This document shows, in pieces, positions 26,553-33,025 of a stretch of 38,264 nt of DNA. The notes beneath the pieces were generated by a model. That model did not search any database. It was given only the letters and a program-made list of their open reading frames with translations, and was not told the DNA's origin. A program made the position numbers and the translations under genes. Location of the stretch: positions 21,457 to 59,720 of the forward strand of contig JAPLDU010000019.1 of NCBI GenBank assembly GCA_026391255.1, read 5' to 3'. This stretch comes from Bacteroidia bacterium. GTDB taxonomy: Bacteria > Bacteroidota > Bacteroidia > Bacteroidales > JAPLDU01. How positions within the stretch are numbered: the stretch's first letter is position 1; the number at the start of each line of letters is the position of its first letter.

Positions 26553-27260
26553 ATGCAGGTTATCAAGCCAGCAAAAGATATGATCATTGCCATTGACGGT
26601 TATTCGTCCTGTGGAAAAAGTACCTTAGCAAGAGACCTGGCAAATATCCTGAATTATACATATATTGACAGTGGTGCAATGTACAGGGCAGTTACCTGGC
26701 TGGCCCTTCAACATGGACTGGTTAATGACCAGTCAGTAGATATCGCCCAACTTGGTAATATTATTATGAACCTCAGTATTTCGTTTCAAACCAAAGATTT
26801 AAAAAATGAACAGGATATTCTCATTAACGGGGAAGCTCCGGGTGAGAAGTTAAGAAGCACTGAGGTCTCTGCTAATGTTAGTTATATCAGCAAGATAGGA
26901 TTAGTCAGAAAAAAAATGGTTGAAATGCAAAGAATGATGGGCCGGAATAAAAGGGTGGTAATGGATGGCAGAGATATCGGGACAGTGGTTTTTCCGGATG
27001 CTGACATTAAAATATTTATGACTGCCTCTCTTAAAATCCGTACACAGAGAAGGTTTATGGAACTGAAGACTAAAAATATTGACATTAGTTTTGAAGAAGT
27101 GAAAGATAACCTAAAAACAAGGGATTTAATTGATGAATCCAGGGAAGAAAGTCCACTTAGAAAAGCCGATGGTGCCATGGTTCTGGATAACAGCTTTATG
27201 AGCCGTACCGAACAACTGGAATGGATTGTCAGCAAAATCAATGAACAGCAGTTTAGTTGA
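26553..27260 (+). CDS. cmk: Cytidylate kinase
   Basis: Phosphorylates CMP and dCMP with ATP in the cytoplasm. The P-loop is AIDGYSSCGKSTLARDLA, followed by YIDSGAMYRAVTWLALQHG (nucleotide recognition), MDGRDIGTVVFPDADIKIFMTAS and the lid RTRDL/DSREESPL-type segment (here LKTRDLIDESREESPLRKADG). The length of 235 residues is normal. The ATG at 26553 gives a 9-residue extension before MIIAIDG; the ATG at 26580 would give the more usual N-terminus. It follows rsmA by 71 bp on the same strand. A TATCAGG-type heptamer run and an octamer array fill the space after the stop. Confidence 0.95.
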   Translation: MQVIKPAKDMIIAIDGYSSCGKSTLARDLANILNYTYIDSGAMYRAVTWLALQHGLVNDQSVDIAQLGNIIMNLSISFQTKDLKNEQDILINGEAPGEKLRSTEVSANVSYISKIGLVRKKMVEMQRMMGRNKRVVMDGRDIGTVVFPDADIKIFMTASLKIRTQRRFMELKTKNIDISFEEVKDNLKTRDLIDESREESPLRKADGAMVLDNSFMSRTEQLEWIVSKINEQQFS

Positions 27261-27275
27261 ATGATCAGTGATGAG

Positions 27276-27408
27276 TATCAGGTATCTGGACATAGGATAG
27301 ATTATATTCAAAGTGATGAAGTGATGAGGTGATGAAGTGATGAGATGCAGGGGCGATGGGGCGAACGAAGAGACTGAGTGACTAAGTGAAGGGGCGAAGG
27401 AGCGACTG
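27276..27408. repeat. Mixed array: TATCAGG heptamers then AGTGATGA/AGCGACTG octamers
   Basis: Three heptamers (TATCAGG, TATCTGG, ACATAGG) are followed after a short gap by twelve 8-nt units at 27312-27408 with a single 1-nt slip at 27368. Early octamers are AGTGATGA and GGCGATGG; later ones are AGAGACTG, AGTGACTA and AGCGACTG, the same words as in the array at 5731-5898. It lies between cmk and the DUF4296-type gene. Confidence 0.85.
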
Positions 27409-27497
27409 ATTTTGGTTTTTTGATTTATAACTTTATAAACTTTATAAACTTTACGAACTTTATTGACTCTGAATTTTAAGATGTTGCCAAAAAAACG

Positions 27498-28052
27498 ATG
27501 AAACAAGTCTTAATTTTAATGCTGATAATCAGTGTCGCATTTGTATCCTGTAAAAAAGGAAAAAAAATACAAGTCACCGGTGAACTGATCCCTGCGAAAA
27601 AGATGGTTGAATTACTGGTCGATATTCATCTGGCAGATGCAATTGCTATAACAGTACAAAGGCAGAAAATCGGGAACGAACCTTTAAATTCCCTTTATTC
27701 TTCGGTCTTTAACAAACACGGATGCACCAGGAAGCAATTCGAAAACAGCATTGCCTACTATTCGGATCATCTTGAAGATTATGAAAAGATTTACGATGAG
27801 GTGATTGAAACTCTCAGTAAAATGGAAAGCCGTTATTCAAAAGGATTGGGAAAAGATGAGGAAACTGAATATGAAAAAGGTTCAAATAATAATAATCATG
27901 TTCAGGTAACTATTCAGCGAAGGATGGGTGATTCTGTTTCTATTACTCACAAGCCTGATTCCACCATATTCAGATCAATGCAACAGGCCAAAGAACAAAT
28001 GAAGAAAATCATTGAAAAGAACAGGGAGAAAAACAAACTAAGCAGGCATTAG
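27498..28052 (+). CDS. DUF4296-type lipoprotein
   Basis: The 184-residue product has a lipoprotein signal (MKQVLILMLIISVAFVSCKK) with the lipidated Cys at residue 18. The mature part has the Bacteroidota DUF4296 pattern: a region containing AKKMVELLVDIHLADAIA, an LNSLYSSVFNKHGCTRKQFENSIAYY helix pair and a DYEKIYDEVIETLSKME helix. The C-terminal third is a charged, Glu/Lys-rich helix. Its role is unknown; it should sit in the inner or outer membrane facing the periplasm. The final codons (AGG CAT TAG) overlap the first unit of a heptamer array, so the repeat forms the end of the coding region. Confidence 0.85.
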   Translation: MKQVLILMLIISVAFVSCKKGKKIQVTGELIPAKKMVELLVDIHLADAIAITVQRQKIGNEPLNSLYSSVFNKHGCTRKQFENSIAYYSDHLEDYEKIYDEVIETLSKMESRYSKGLGKDEETEYEKGSNNNNHVQVTIQRRMGDSVSITHKPDSTIFRSMQQAKEQMKKIIEKNREKNKLSRH

Positions 28053-28086
28053 GCACCAGGCACTAGGCACTAGGCATAAGGCACTA
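28045..28086. repeat. Heptamer array GGCACTA (6 units) starting inside the DUF4296-type gene
   Basis: Six 7-nt units without indels: GGCATTA, GGCACCA, GGCACTA, GGCACTA, GGCATAA, GGCACTA. The first unit contains the stop codon of the preceding gene. The same word family in reverse orientation lies at 29103-29129, so the two arrays bracket the two-gene cassette at 28173-28861. Confidence 0.88.
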
Positions 28087-28172
28087 GTTAGCAATAAGAC
28101 AAAGAAAATAAAGAGTTTCATTTTGAATAGCTTGAATCATATAAATACTTAACTTCATAAAAATATTTTAAT

Positions 28173-28556
28173 ATGCCAATAAATGCTATAAAAGAACTTT
28201 TTCAAAGATCTGATTCCAGTGGATCAAAGTCGACTGTCTTAAAACCACTGACCTGGTTCATTTCAATAATAATTGGAGGTCTTATTCTTTTAATAAAGAT
28301 TGATGCTCCTTTATGGGTCGTAATTATGTTCTCAATTGTTATGGGTATTGTAATTATTGTTTTTCTTTTTTCTTATTTATATTGCTTGTTTACAGACAGG
28401 GATGCAATTAGAAGTGAAAAGTATTCTATTCAGAAAATGGCAATTGAAAAAGGATTATACGGTGACAATATTACTGGCTTATTTCCTGCTAATGATAGGA
28501 AAGAGTTACGAAATGGAAAAAAAGTGTCAAACAATTCTGAAGAGGAGAAAATATAA
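28173..28556 (+). CDS. Small two-helix membrane protein, first gene of a coupled pair, unknown function
   Basis: I do not recognise a named family. The 127-residue product has a short polar N-terminus, two predicted membrane helices (about residues 26-42 and 46-72) joined by a very short Lys-Ile-Asp-Ala-Pro turn, and a cytoplasmic tail. The tail starts DRDAIRSEKYSIQKMAIEKG, which looks like a conserved motif, and ends in a charged, disordered stretch. The stop codon TAA shares its last A with the ATG of the next gene, so the two are translationally coupled. The sequence looks more AT-rich than the flanking housekeeping genes. The context, a coupled pair bracketed by inverted repeat arrays, suggests an accessory cassette. 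Confidence 0.8.
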   Translation: MPINAIKELFQRSDSSGSKSTVLKPLTWFISIIIGGLILLIKIDAPLWVVIMFSIVMGIVIIVFLFSYLYCLFTDRDAIRSEKYSIQKMAIEKGLYGDNITGLFPANDRKELRNGKKVSNNSEEEKI

Positions 28557-28861
28557 TGAAAAAGAGATTTATAGTCTGTGTCGAAGTTTCGACAAATGAG
28601 CAGAGCCAATTATTTTTGGATTACATTATAAAAAATAATTTAGGCTGGTGGCATTGGATGTCCAATTTCTGGTTACTAAATAATTCTAGTGGAAATCTTA
28701 ATTCAGAAAATATTAGGGATGAATTATTAAAGATATATCCTGAAATTAATAATATTGTTATTGAAATCACTAATAATGGAGATACTTGGTCTGCTTATGG
28801 TCCAAGGGATGAAAGCAAAAACTATTTTAAATGGTTACATGATAACTGGAAAAAGTTTTAA
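28556..28861 (+). CDS. Small protein with Cas2/SinR-like ferredoxin-fold pattern, second gene of the coupled pair
   Basis: A 101-residue protein without signal peptide or membrane helix. The predicted order is strand (RFIVCVEV), helix (EQSQLFLDYIIKNN), strand (GWWHWMSNFWLLNN), helix (SENIRDELLKIYP), strand (NNIVIEITNNGDTW), helix (NYFKWLHDNWKK). This matches a beta-alpha-beta-beta-alpha-beta-like ferredoxin fold as in Cas2, VapD and proteins annotated SinR-like. The WWHW-x3-FWLL segment resembles what I remember of that last group. The Asp on strand 1 that Cas2 nucleases use is replaced by Glu (VEV). Fold and relationship are inference. It starts on the last base of the upstream stop (TAATG). 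The gene is visibly AT-rich. Confidence 0.75.
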   Translation: MKKRFIVCVEVSTNEQSQLFLDYIIKNNLGWWHWMSNFWLLNNSSGNLNSENIRDELLKIYPEINNIVIEITNNGDTWSAYGPRDESKNYFKWLHDNWKKF

Positions 28862-28897
28862 TTATTTGACAATAATATTACGCCCAGTTGCAACACT

Positions 28898-29004
28898 GGC
28901 TTTCTGCAAGCAGGGCATGTGGTTAAAGGAGAGATTCGTACTTTTAATAACCTTTTCTGTTTTAGGACAGGAAACGGCTTCGAATCCCCTGCCAGCAGAA
29001 AGCC
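28898..29004. repeat. 18-bp inverted repeat pair in the gap after the two-gene cassette
   Basis: 28898-28915 (GGCTTTCTGC then AAGCAGGG) and 28987-29004 are inverted copies matching at 16 of 18 bases, 71 bp apart. No terminator-like T-tract follows. It may be a miniature-element end pair or an RNA structure. The intervening sequence has short open frames on both strands that I do not trust as genes. Confidence 0.5.
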
Positions 29005-29102
29005 CGGGAACGAAAGCAGATAAAATAATAATGGATACTTTGTGGTAAAGTGCAGGAATAAAACCCTGATTACATAAATGATAATCTTTGGTCAAATCGT
29101 TC

Positions 29103-29129
29103 TAATGCCTAGTGCCTATTGCCTATTGC
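29103..29129. repeat. Heptamer array TAGTGCC (about 4 units), inverted relative to 28045-28086
   Basis: Units TAATGCC, TAGTGCC, TATTGCC and TATTGC, which on the minus strand read as GGCATTA, GGCACTA and GGCAATA words. It ends one base before the stop codon of the minus-strand peptidase gene. Confidence 0.8.
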
Positions 29130-29130
29130 T

Positions 29131-31500
29131 TTAATTCAAAATCAGCTTCTCAGCATGGCTGATTTTTCCATCTTCAAATAACCTGATAATATAACTGCCT
29201 TTTTTATAACCATTTGTTTTCCATTTGAAAGAATGCTGATATACCGGGAATTGATAATTAAGTATTTCCTTTCCATCTATTTGGCAAATTTTGATGGATG
29301 CCTTATTATTACCAAGGTACTCAATAGTGACATCACTTCCCGAAGGGTTAGGGAAAACCCGTAAGCTGCTCTGCGGAATATTTTCATCAACGTGAAGAAT
29401 ATTCCGGTTCCTGGCTGCCAGGCAATATTCCCCGGTTTTTAATGTATCAATGGCCAGGTTTCCACTGATGGATGTTCCTTCCAATGCTGAAGGTATCAGT
29501 TTCCAGTCGTAAGATGTATTTTTCCTGTATAATAAAACCAGGGAATCCACTGTAATGCTGTCATTCAACAAGTCAATGTCAAGTAAACCGTTAGTTCCTG
29601 AAGTCGCTTTGCTATAGGCAAATTTACCATTCATAATCAGGCTGTCAGGAATAATTCCATCTACTTTCCAATATCTTACATGTGAGAGAGTAAGTTGAGG
29701 ATTCGGGACTTTCAGGCTATCCGGCGGCACCCAGTTGTGCTCGATCCTGACAAATCCTGAATCTGTTGCATCTGTAACAACAGCCGTGAAATAAGTACTC
29801 GGGAAATTAACTGTACCTAAAGCTGTTACCTTATTATTACAGGAGGTTTTGGCATCCATTACGCCACTGTTGTAATCGAGAATGGCACAAGCGGGGTTAA
29901 AAGAAATGGTGGTGGTCAGAATTCCGAATTCACCGGAGAACTGTGCAAGTTTAGTGCTGGTATTCTGGTTTTGATCAATAAAAGTCACAGGGATCCTGTT
30001 AGAATTGGCAAACTGTGACAGCCCTCTAAGTCTCTGCCTTATATAAACCGTTACATTATAATCTGTTCCACTTGGTATGACTGTGAATGAGTCAATGGAA
30101 AAATGGGGCCAGCCTCCCGAATAAACCCAGGTCTGAAAAAAATCATCCATGTTGGTGCCTGTATGGGTAGTGAGAAAATTTTTCAATTGTTCAGTAGTGG
30201 CATCCTTAAAAGCAAAGGAATTCAGGTAACCTTTTATTACAGCGAAGAAAACTGTATCGCTGAGGTACTTTCTTAACGTATGTACAACGTCTGCACCTTT
30301 ATCATATATAGTTGAGCAATAAGTCATACTGTCAGGTAAACCGTATAGCGGCAGGAATCCGCCATCTTTAATATGCAGGTATCTCAGGTTTTCACAATGA
30401 AGAACCATACGTTGTTTTGCGGCTGGTATACTTCCATAGTGAAATTCTCTGAAAAGGTATTCACAATAACCAGCCCAGCCTTCGTTTAGCCACATATCTG
30501 AATCGGAATGACAGGTAACCTGGTCGCCAAACCAACTGTGGGATAATTCATGAACAATCATGGATTCATTAAGCAGGGTTCCATCAACATTGATTTTTGG
30601 ATAAGCTATATTTGTGGGATTCTCCATAGCGCCGCCATTAAACGGGACAATGGAATATCCGATTCTGGGCCAACGGTAACGGCCAAATTTACTTTCAAAA
30701 ATATGAAAGGCGCTTTCCAGGTTAGTAAAAGAATGTACCGCATTCAAAGAATCGGCAGGTTCAACAAAAATTGTGACCGGGATAGTATCCTGGATACCAA
30801 TGTAGGACGAGGTGATAACAGAATAATTGTCAATAGCAACGGAAGCGAGATAGGCCGGTATTTTCTGTGACATGTGCCAGTGATATGTGATCATGGTGCT
30901 GTCGGAATTATAAGTCGAATCAATCAGTTTCCCTTCGCATATAGCTTTTTTACCTGTCGGAACAGTAATTTTGTAATCATAAATTGCCCGGTCAATAAAA
31001 TCATCCACGCAGGGAAACCATACTTTGCCAAAATTATGAGGTGAACCATAGAAATCCATTCCAATGTTGAATGCTGCTGACGATGAAAAATAAAAACCTC
31101 CCCACCCCTGAACTGCAATATGTGGCGTTCCGTGGTAAAAAACAGTGATCACCATTGTGTCGGTGGTCGAAGCTGCCGGTATTATCGGTACATGAACCAG
31201 GGAATCGCTGTAAGTAAAACCCGGAACCGGATTATTGTTATAATGCACTGAATCAACCGTAAGCATCAGCAAGTCAAGGTTTACAATATTCAGATTGTTA
31301 ATTTTGGGAACGATCATTAATGTAGTGAAACCTTTGATCACATGGCTTGTAAAATCTGTGATATTCAGATTAATATAATAATTTATTACATCTAAGGAAT
31401 CACTATGTAAATATTTAAGCTGGTTATGATTGCCAGCAAATATGGCAGAAGTACAAAAAAGTAAAGCTGCCACAAGAATTATTCTGATATTCCGGAACAT
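29131..31500 (-). CDS. Secreted M1-family metallopeptidase with T9SS sorting tail
   Basis: A zinc aminopeptidase-type enzyme exported by Sec then T9SS. Signal peptide residues 1-22; N-terminal beta domain; substrate-binding GGAMEN at 289-294; zinc motif HELSH at 317-321 with the third ligand Glu340 (WLNEGWAGYCEY), the exact HExxH-x18-E spacing of M1. The YDKGADVVHTLRKYL segment matches the M1 catalytic-Tyr region. Residues after about 480 are beta-rich and lack the full helical domain of ePepN-type enzymes. The last ~80 residues are a T9SS type A tail (FPNPSGSDVTIEYL, GKEILNY, KGSYIIRLF). The total of 789 residues is normal for tailed M1 enzymes. Secretion suggests use of extracellular peptides. 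It has its own promoter-like box 41 nt upstream. Confidence 0.94.
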   Translation of the reverse strand: MFRNIRIILVAALLFCTSAIFAGNHNQLKYLHSDSLDVINYYINLNITDFTSHVIKGFTTLMIVPKINNLNIVNLDLLMLTVDSVHYNNNPVPGFTYSDSLVHVPIIPAASTTDTMVITVFYHGTPHIAVQGWGGFYFSSSAAFNIGMDFYGSPHNFGKVWFPCVDDFIDRAIYDYKITVPTGKKAICEGKLIDSTYNSDSTMITYHWHMSQKIPAYLASVAIDNYSVITSSYIGIQDTIPVTIFVEPADSLNAVHSFTNLESAFHIFESKFGRYRWPRIGYSIVPFNGGAMENPTNIAYPKINVDGTLLNESMIVHELSHSWFGDQVTCHSDSDMWLNEGWAGYCEYLFREFHYGSIPAAKQRMVLHCENLRYLHIKDGGFLPLYGLPDSMTYCSTIYDKGADVVHTLRKYLSDTVFFAVIKGYLNSFAFKDATTEQLKNFLTTHTGTNMDDFFQTWVYSGGWPHFSIDSFTVIPSGTDYNVTVYIRQRLRGLSQFANSNRIPVTFIDQNQNTSTKLAQFSGEFGILTTTISFNPACAILDYNSGVMDAKTSCNNKVTALGTVNFPSTYFTAVVTDATDSGFVRIEHNWVPPDSLKVPNPQLTLSHVRYWKVDGIIPDSLIMNGKFAYSKATSGTNGLLDIDLLNDSITVDSLVLLYRKNTSYDWKLIPSALEGTSISGNLAIDTLKTGEYCLAARNRNILHVDENIPQSSLRVFPNPSGSDVTIEYLGNNKASIKICQIDGKEILNYQFPVYQHSFKWKTNGYKKGSYIIRLFEDGKISHAEKLILN

Positions 31501-31541
31501 ATGCGTTGATTTTTATTATATAACAGCTGATTATGAATGTA

Positions 31542-31549
31542 CAAATGTA
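31542..31549 (-). promoter_or_regulatory. Putative -7 promoter box for the M1 peptidase
   Basis: The minus strand reads TACATTTG, an exact TAnnTTTG match, 41 nt upstream of the ATG at 31500. No good -33 element was seen at normal spacing. Confidence 0.45.
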
Positions 31550-31631
31550 GTGAATTAAACAATTTGTGATGTAATATTTTTGAGTTCATGTACTTTGTAT
31601 TTTGCAAATTATTAGGATCTGAACCAACAGG

Positions 31632-31708
31632 TATCAGGAATTACGAATTACGAATTACGAATTACGACTAAAGACTATCGACTAATGACTAACGACTAAC
31701 GACTATCA
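31632..31708. repeat. Heptamer array TATCAGG, AATTACG x4, ACTAACG-type x6 (11 units)
   Basis: Eleven 7-nt units in perfect register, ending at the umuC stop codon. On the umuC coding strand it reads TAGTCGT-type words first and then CGTAATT (AATTCGT phase) words, the same order as downstream of the ammonia-lyase at 25595. The TATCAGG unit links it to the arrays at 4049 and 27276. Confidence 0.9.
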
Positions 31709-31709
31709 G

Positions 31710-32972
31710 CTAAGTATTGACTTCCGGCAGGTCACTCCATCGTGTAGTAAAGCATGGAGATTTCAATTCAAATTTCATATTCCAGAGTTTTCCGGTGCCC
31801 TCGCTGGCAAGCCTGATGCTCCCGGCACCCAGGGTCTGATTTATATTGTCAAATGTTCTCATGATGAGTCCATCTTTTGGTCTGTTGTTTGAAGAAAACA
31901 GATTACTCTGAACCTGGTCATCCGGTATCAGTTCATTGAGGATCACTCCCGATTTTTTGTACTTATATCCTTCCCTGTATATCTCGCGAAGGGCATTGAT
32001 TGCATGATCAGTCAGCACCATTGAATTGCTTGTGGCAACAGGCAGTTCAATAACCCGGTGATTGTAATAAAACTTATCCTTATTGAACCGGTTGGTCAGA
32101 ATGAATACTGTTAACACCGATGTTGCTGATCCCTGTTCTCTCAGTTTTTCAGCAGCCATGGAAGTAAAAGTGGAGACAGCTTCCCTGAGTCCTTCGAAAC
32201 TTGTGACCGGTGTGGCAAAGGTACGGGATGTGGTAATCATCTTCCTCGAAGGCAACACCTCTTCAAGAGGCAGGCAGGATTCACCCAATAATTCTTTGAC
32301 AATCCGCAGACCTGCGACTCCAAATTGCTTACGCATCCATTTCTGATCAGCATTTCTGAGTTGCAGAGCATTATGAATATTGTTCATTTTGAGTTTTTCA
32401 CTGATTTTCCGGCCAATTCCCCAAACATCTTCTACGCTGATAGCCTGAAGTAATCTGACCAGATCAGTATCCTCATTGATTTGATAAATCCCCGAACTGT
32501 TCTTTTTCCCTTCCTTGGATGCCACTTTGGCCAGGGTCTTTGTTGCTGCAATTCCAAGAGTAAGAGGAATTCCTGACCATTGTAAAACTTTACTCCTGAT
32601 TTCTGAGGCATTCTTTATTGTATTATTGATATTGATCCCTGAGAAATCAAGAAATGCTTCATCTATTGAATAAATTTCCAGTTTTGGACAGAACTGGCTC
32701 AGGATGTTCATTACCCGTTTCGACATGTCTCCATATAAGGCATAGTTTGATGAAAACACAGCGACATTGTTATTTTTTATCACTTGCCTGATCTGGAATT
32801 CCGGGGTTCCCATCTTTATACCCAGGTTTTTTGCTTCATTGGAACGCGCAACCACACAGCCGTCATTGTTCGACAAGACTATTACAGGATGTTTTTCCAG
32901 CGAGGGATTGAAAACCCTTTCACATGATACATAGAAATTATTGCAGTCGGCCAGGGCAAAAAGCTTTTTCAT
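31710..32972 (-). CDS. umuC: Y-family DNA polymerase, UmuC type, without adjacent umuD
   Basis: Error-prone lesion-bypass polymerase, catalytic subunit of Pol V. The 420-residue protein starts [21 protein letters not shown], with the first catalytic Asp and the [10 protein letters not shown] signature that separates UmuC from DinB. It continues with [17 protein letters not shown], a YGDMSKRV segment and the catalytic [11 protein letters not shown]. Two helix-hairpin-helix-like segments follow ([24 protein letters not shown]), then the little-finger domain. Partner UmuD, usually directly upstream, is absent: a divergent gene starts within about 50 bp. A TATATTTG box lies 20 nt before the ATG. 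I see no obvious LexA palindrome in the tiny promoter gap. It may pair with a distant umuD. Confidence 0.93.
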   Translation of the reverse strand: MKKLFALADCNNFYVSCERVFNPSLEKHPVIVLSNNDGCVVARSNEAKNLGIKMGTPEFQIRQVIKNNNVAVFSSNYALYGDMSKRVMNILSQFCPKLEIYSIDEAFLDFSGININNTIKNASEIRSKVLQWSGIPLTLGIAATKTLAKVASKEGKKNSSGIYQINEDTDLVRLLQAISVEDVWGIGRKISEKLKMNNIHNALQLRNADQKWMRKQFGVAGLRIVKELLGESCLPLEEVLPSRKMITTSRTFATPVTSFEGLREAVSTFTSMAAEKLREQGSATSVLTVFILTNRFNKDKFYYNHRVIELPVATSNSMVLTDHAINALREIYREGYKYKKSGVILNELIPDDQVQSNLFSSNNRPKDGLIMRTFDNINQTLGAGSIRLASEGTGKLWNMKFELKSPCFTTRWSDLPEVNT

Positions 32973-32992
32973 TGCACGAATACTGGGGCAAA

Positions 32993-33000
32993 CAAATATA
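32993..33000 (-). promoter_or_regulatory. Putative -7 promoter box for umuC
   Basis: The minus strand reads TATATTTG, 20 nt before the umuC ATG. It faces away from the box at 33013-33020, so two divergent promoters would lie within about 30 bp. Confidence 0.5.
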
Positions 33001-33012
33001 AAACAAAATGGT

Positions 33013-33020
33013 TACATTTG
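33013..33020 (+). promoter_or_regulatory. Putative -7 promoter box for the 33026 gene
   Basis: TACATTTG on the plus strand is an exact TAnnTTTG match lying between two candidate ATGs (33008 and 33026). If real it excludes the 33008 start and would give an almost leaderless transcript for 33026. Confidence 0.35.
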
Positions 33021-33025
33021 CCGCC

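Noticed and set aside
28862-29095. 77-codon minus-strand and overlapping 97-codon plus-strand frames after the two-gene cassette
   Set aside because: They overlap each other and the inverted repeat; the plus one overlaps a real gene in another frame. Composition does not look coding.
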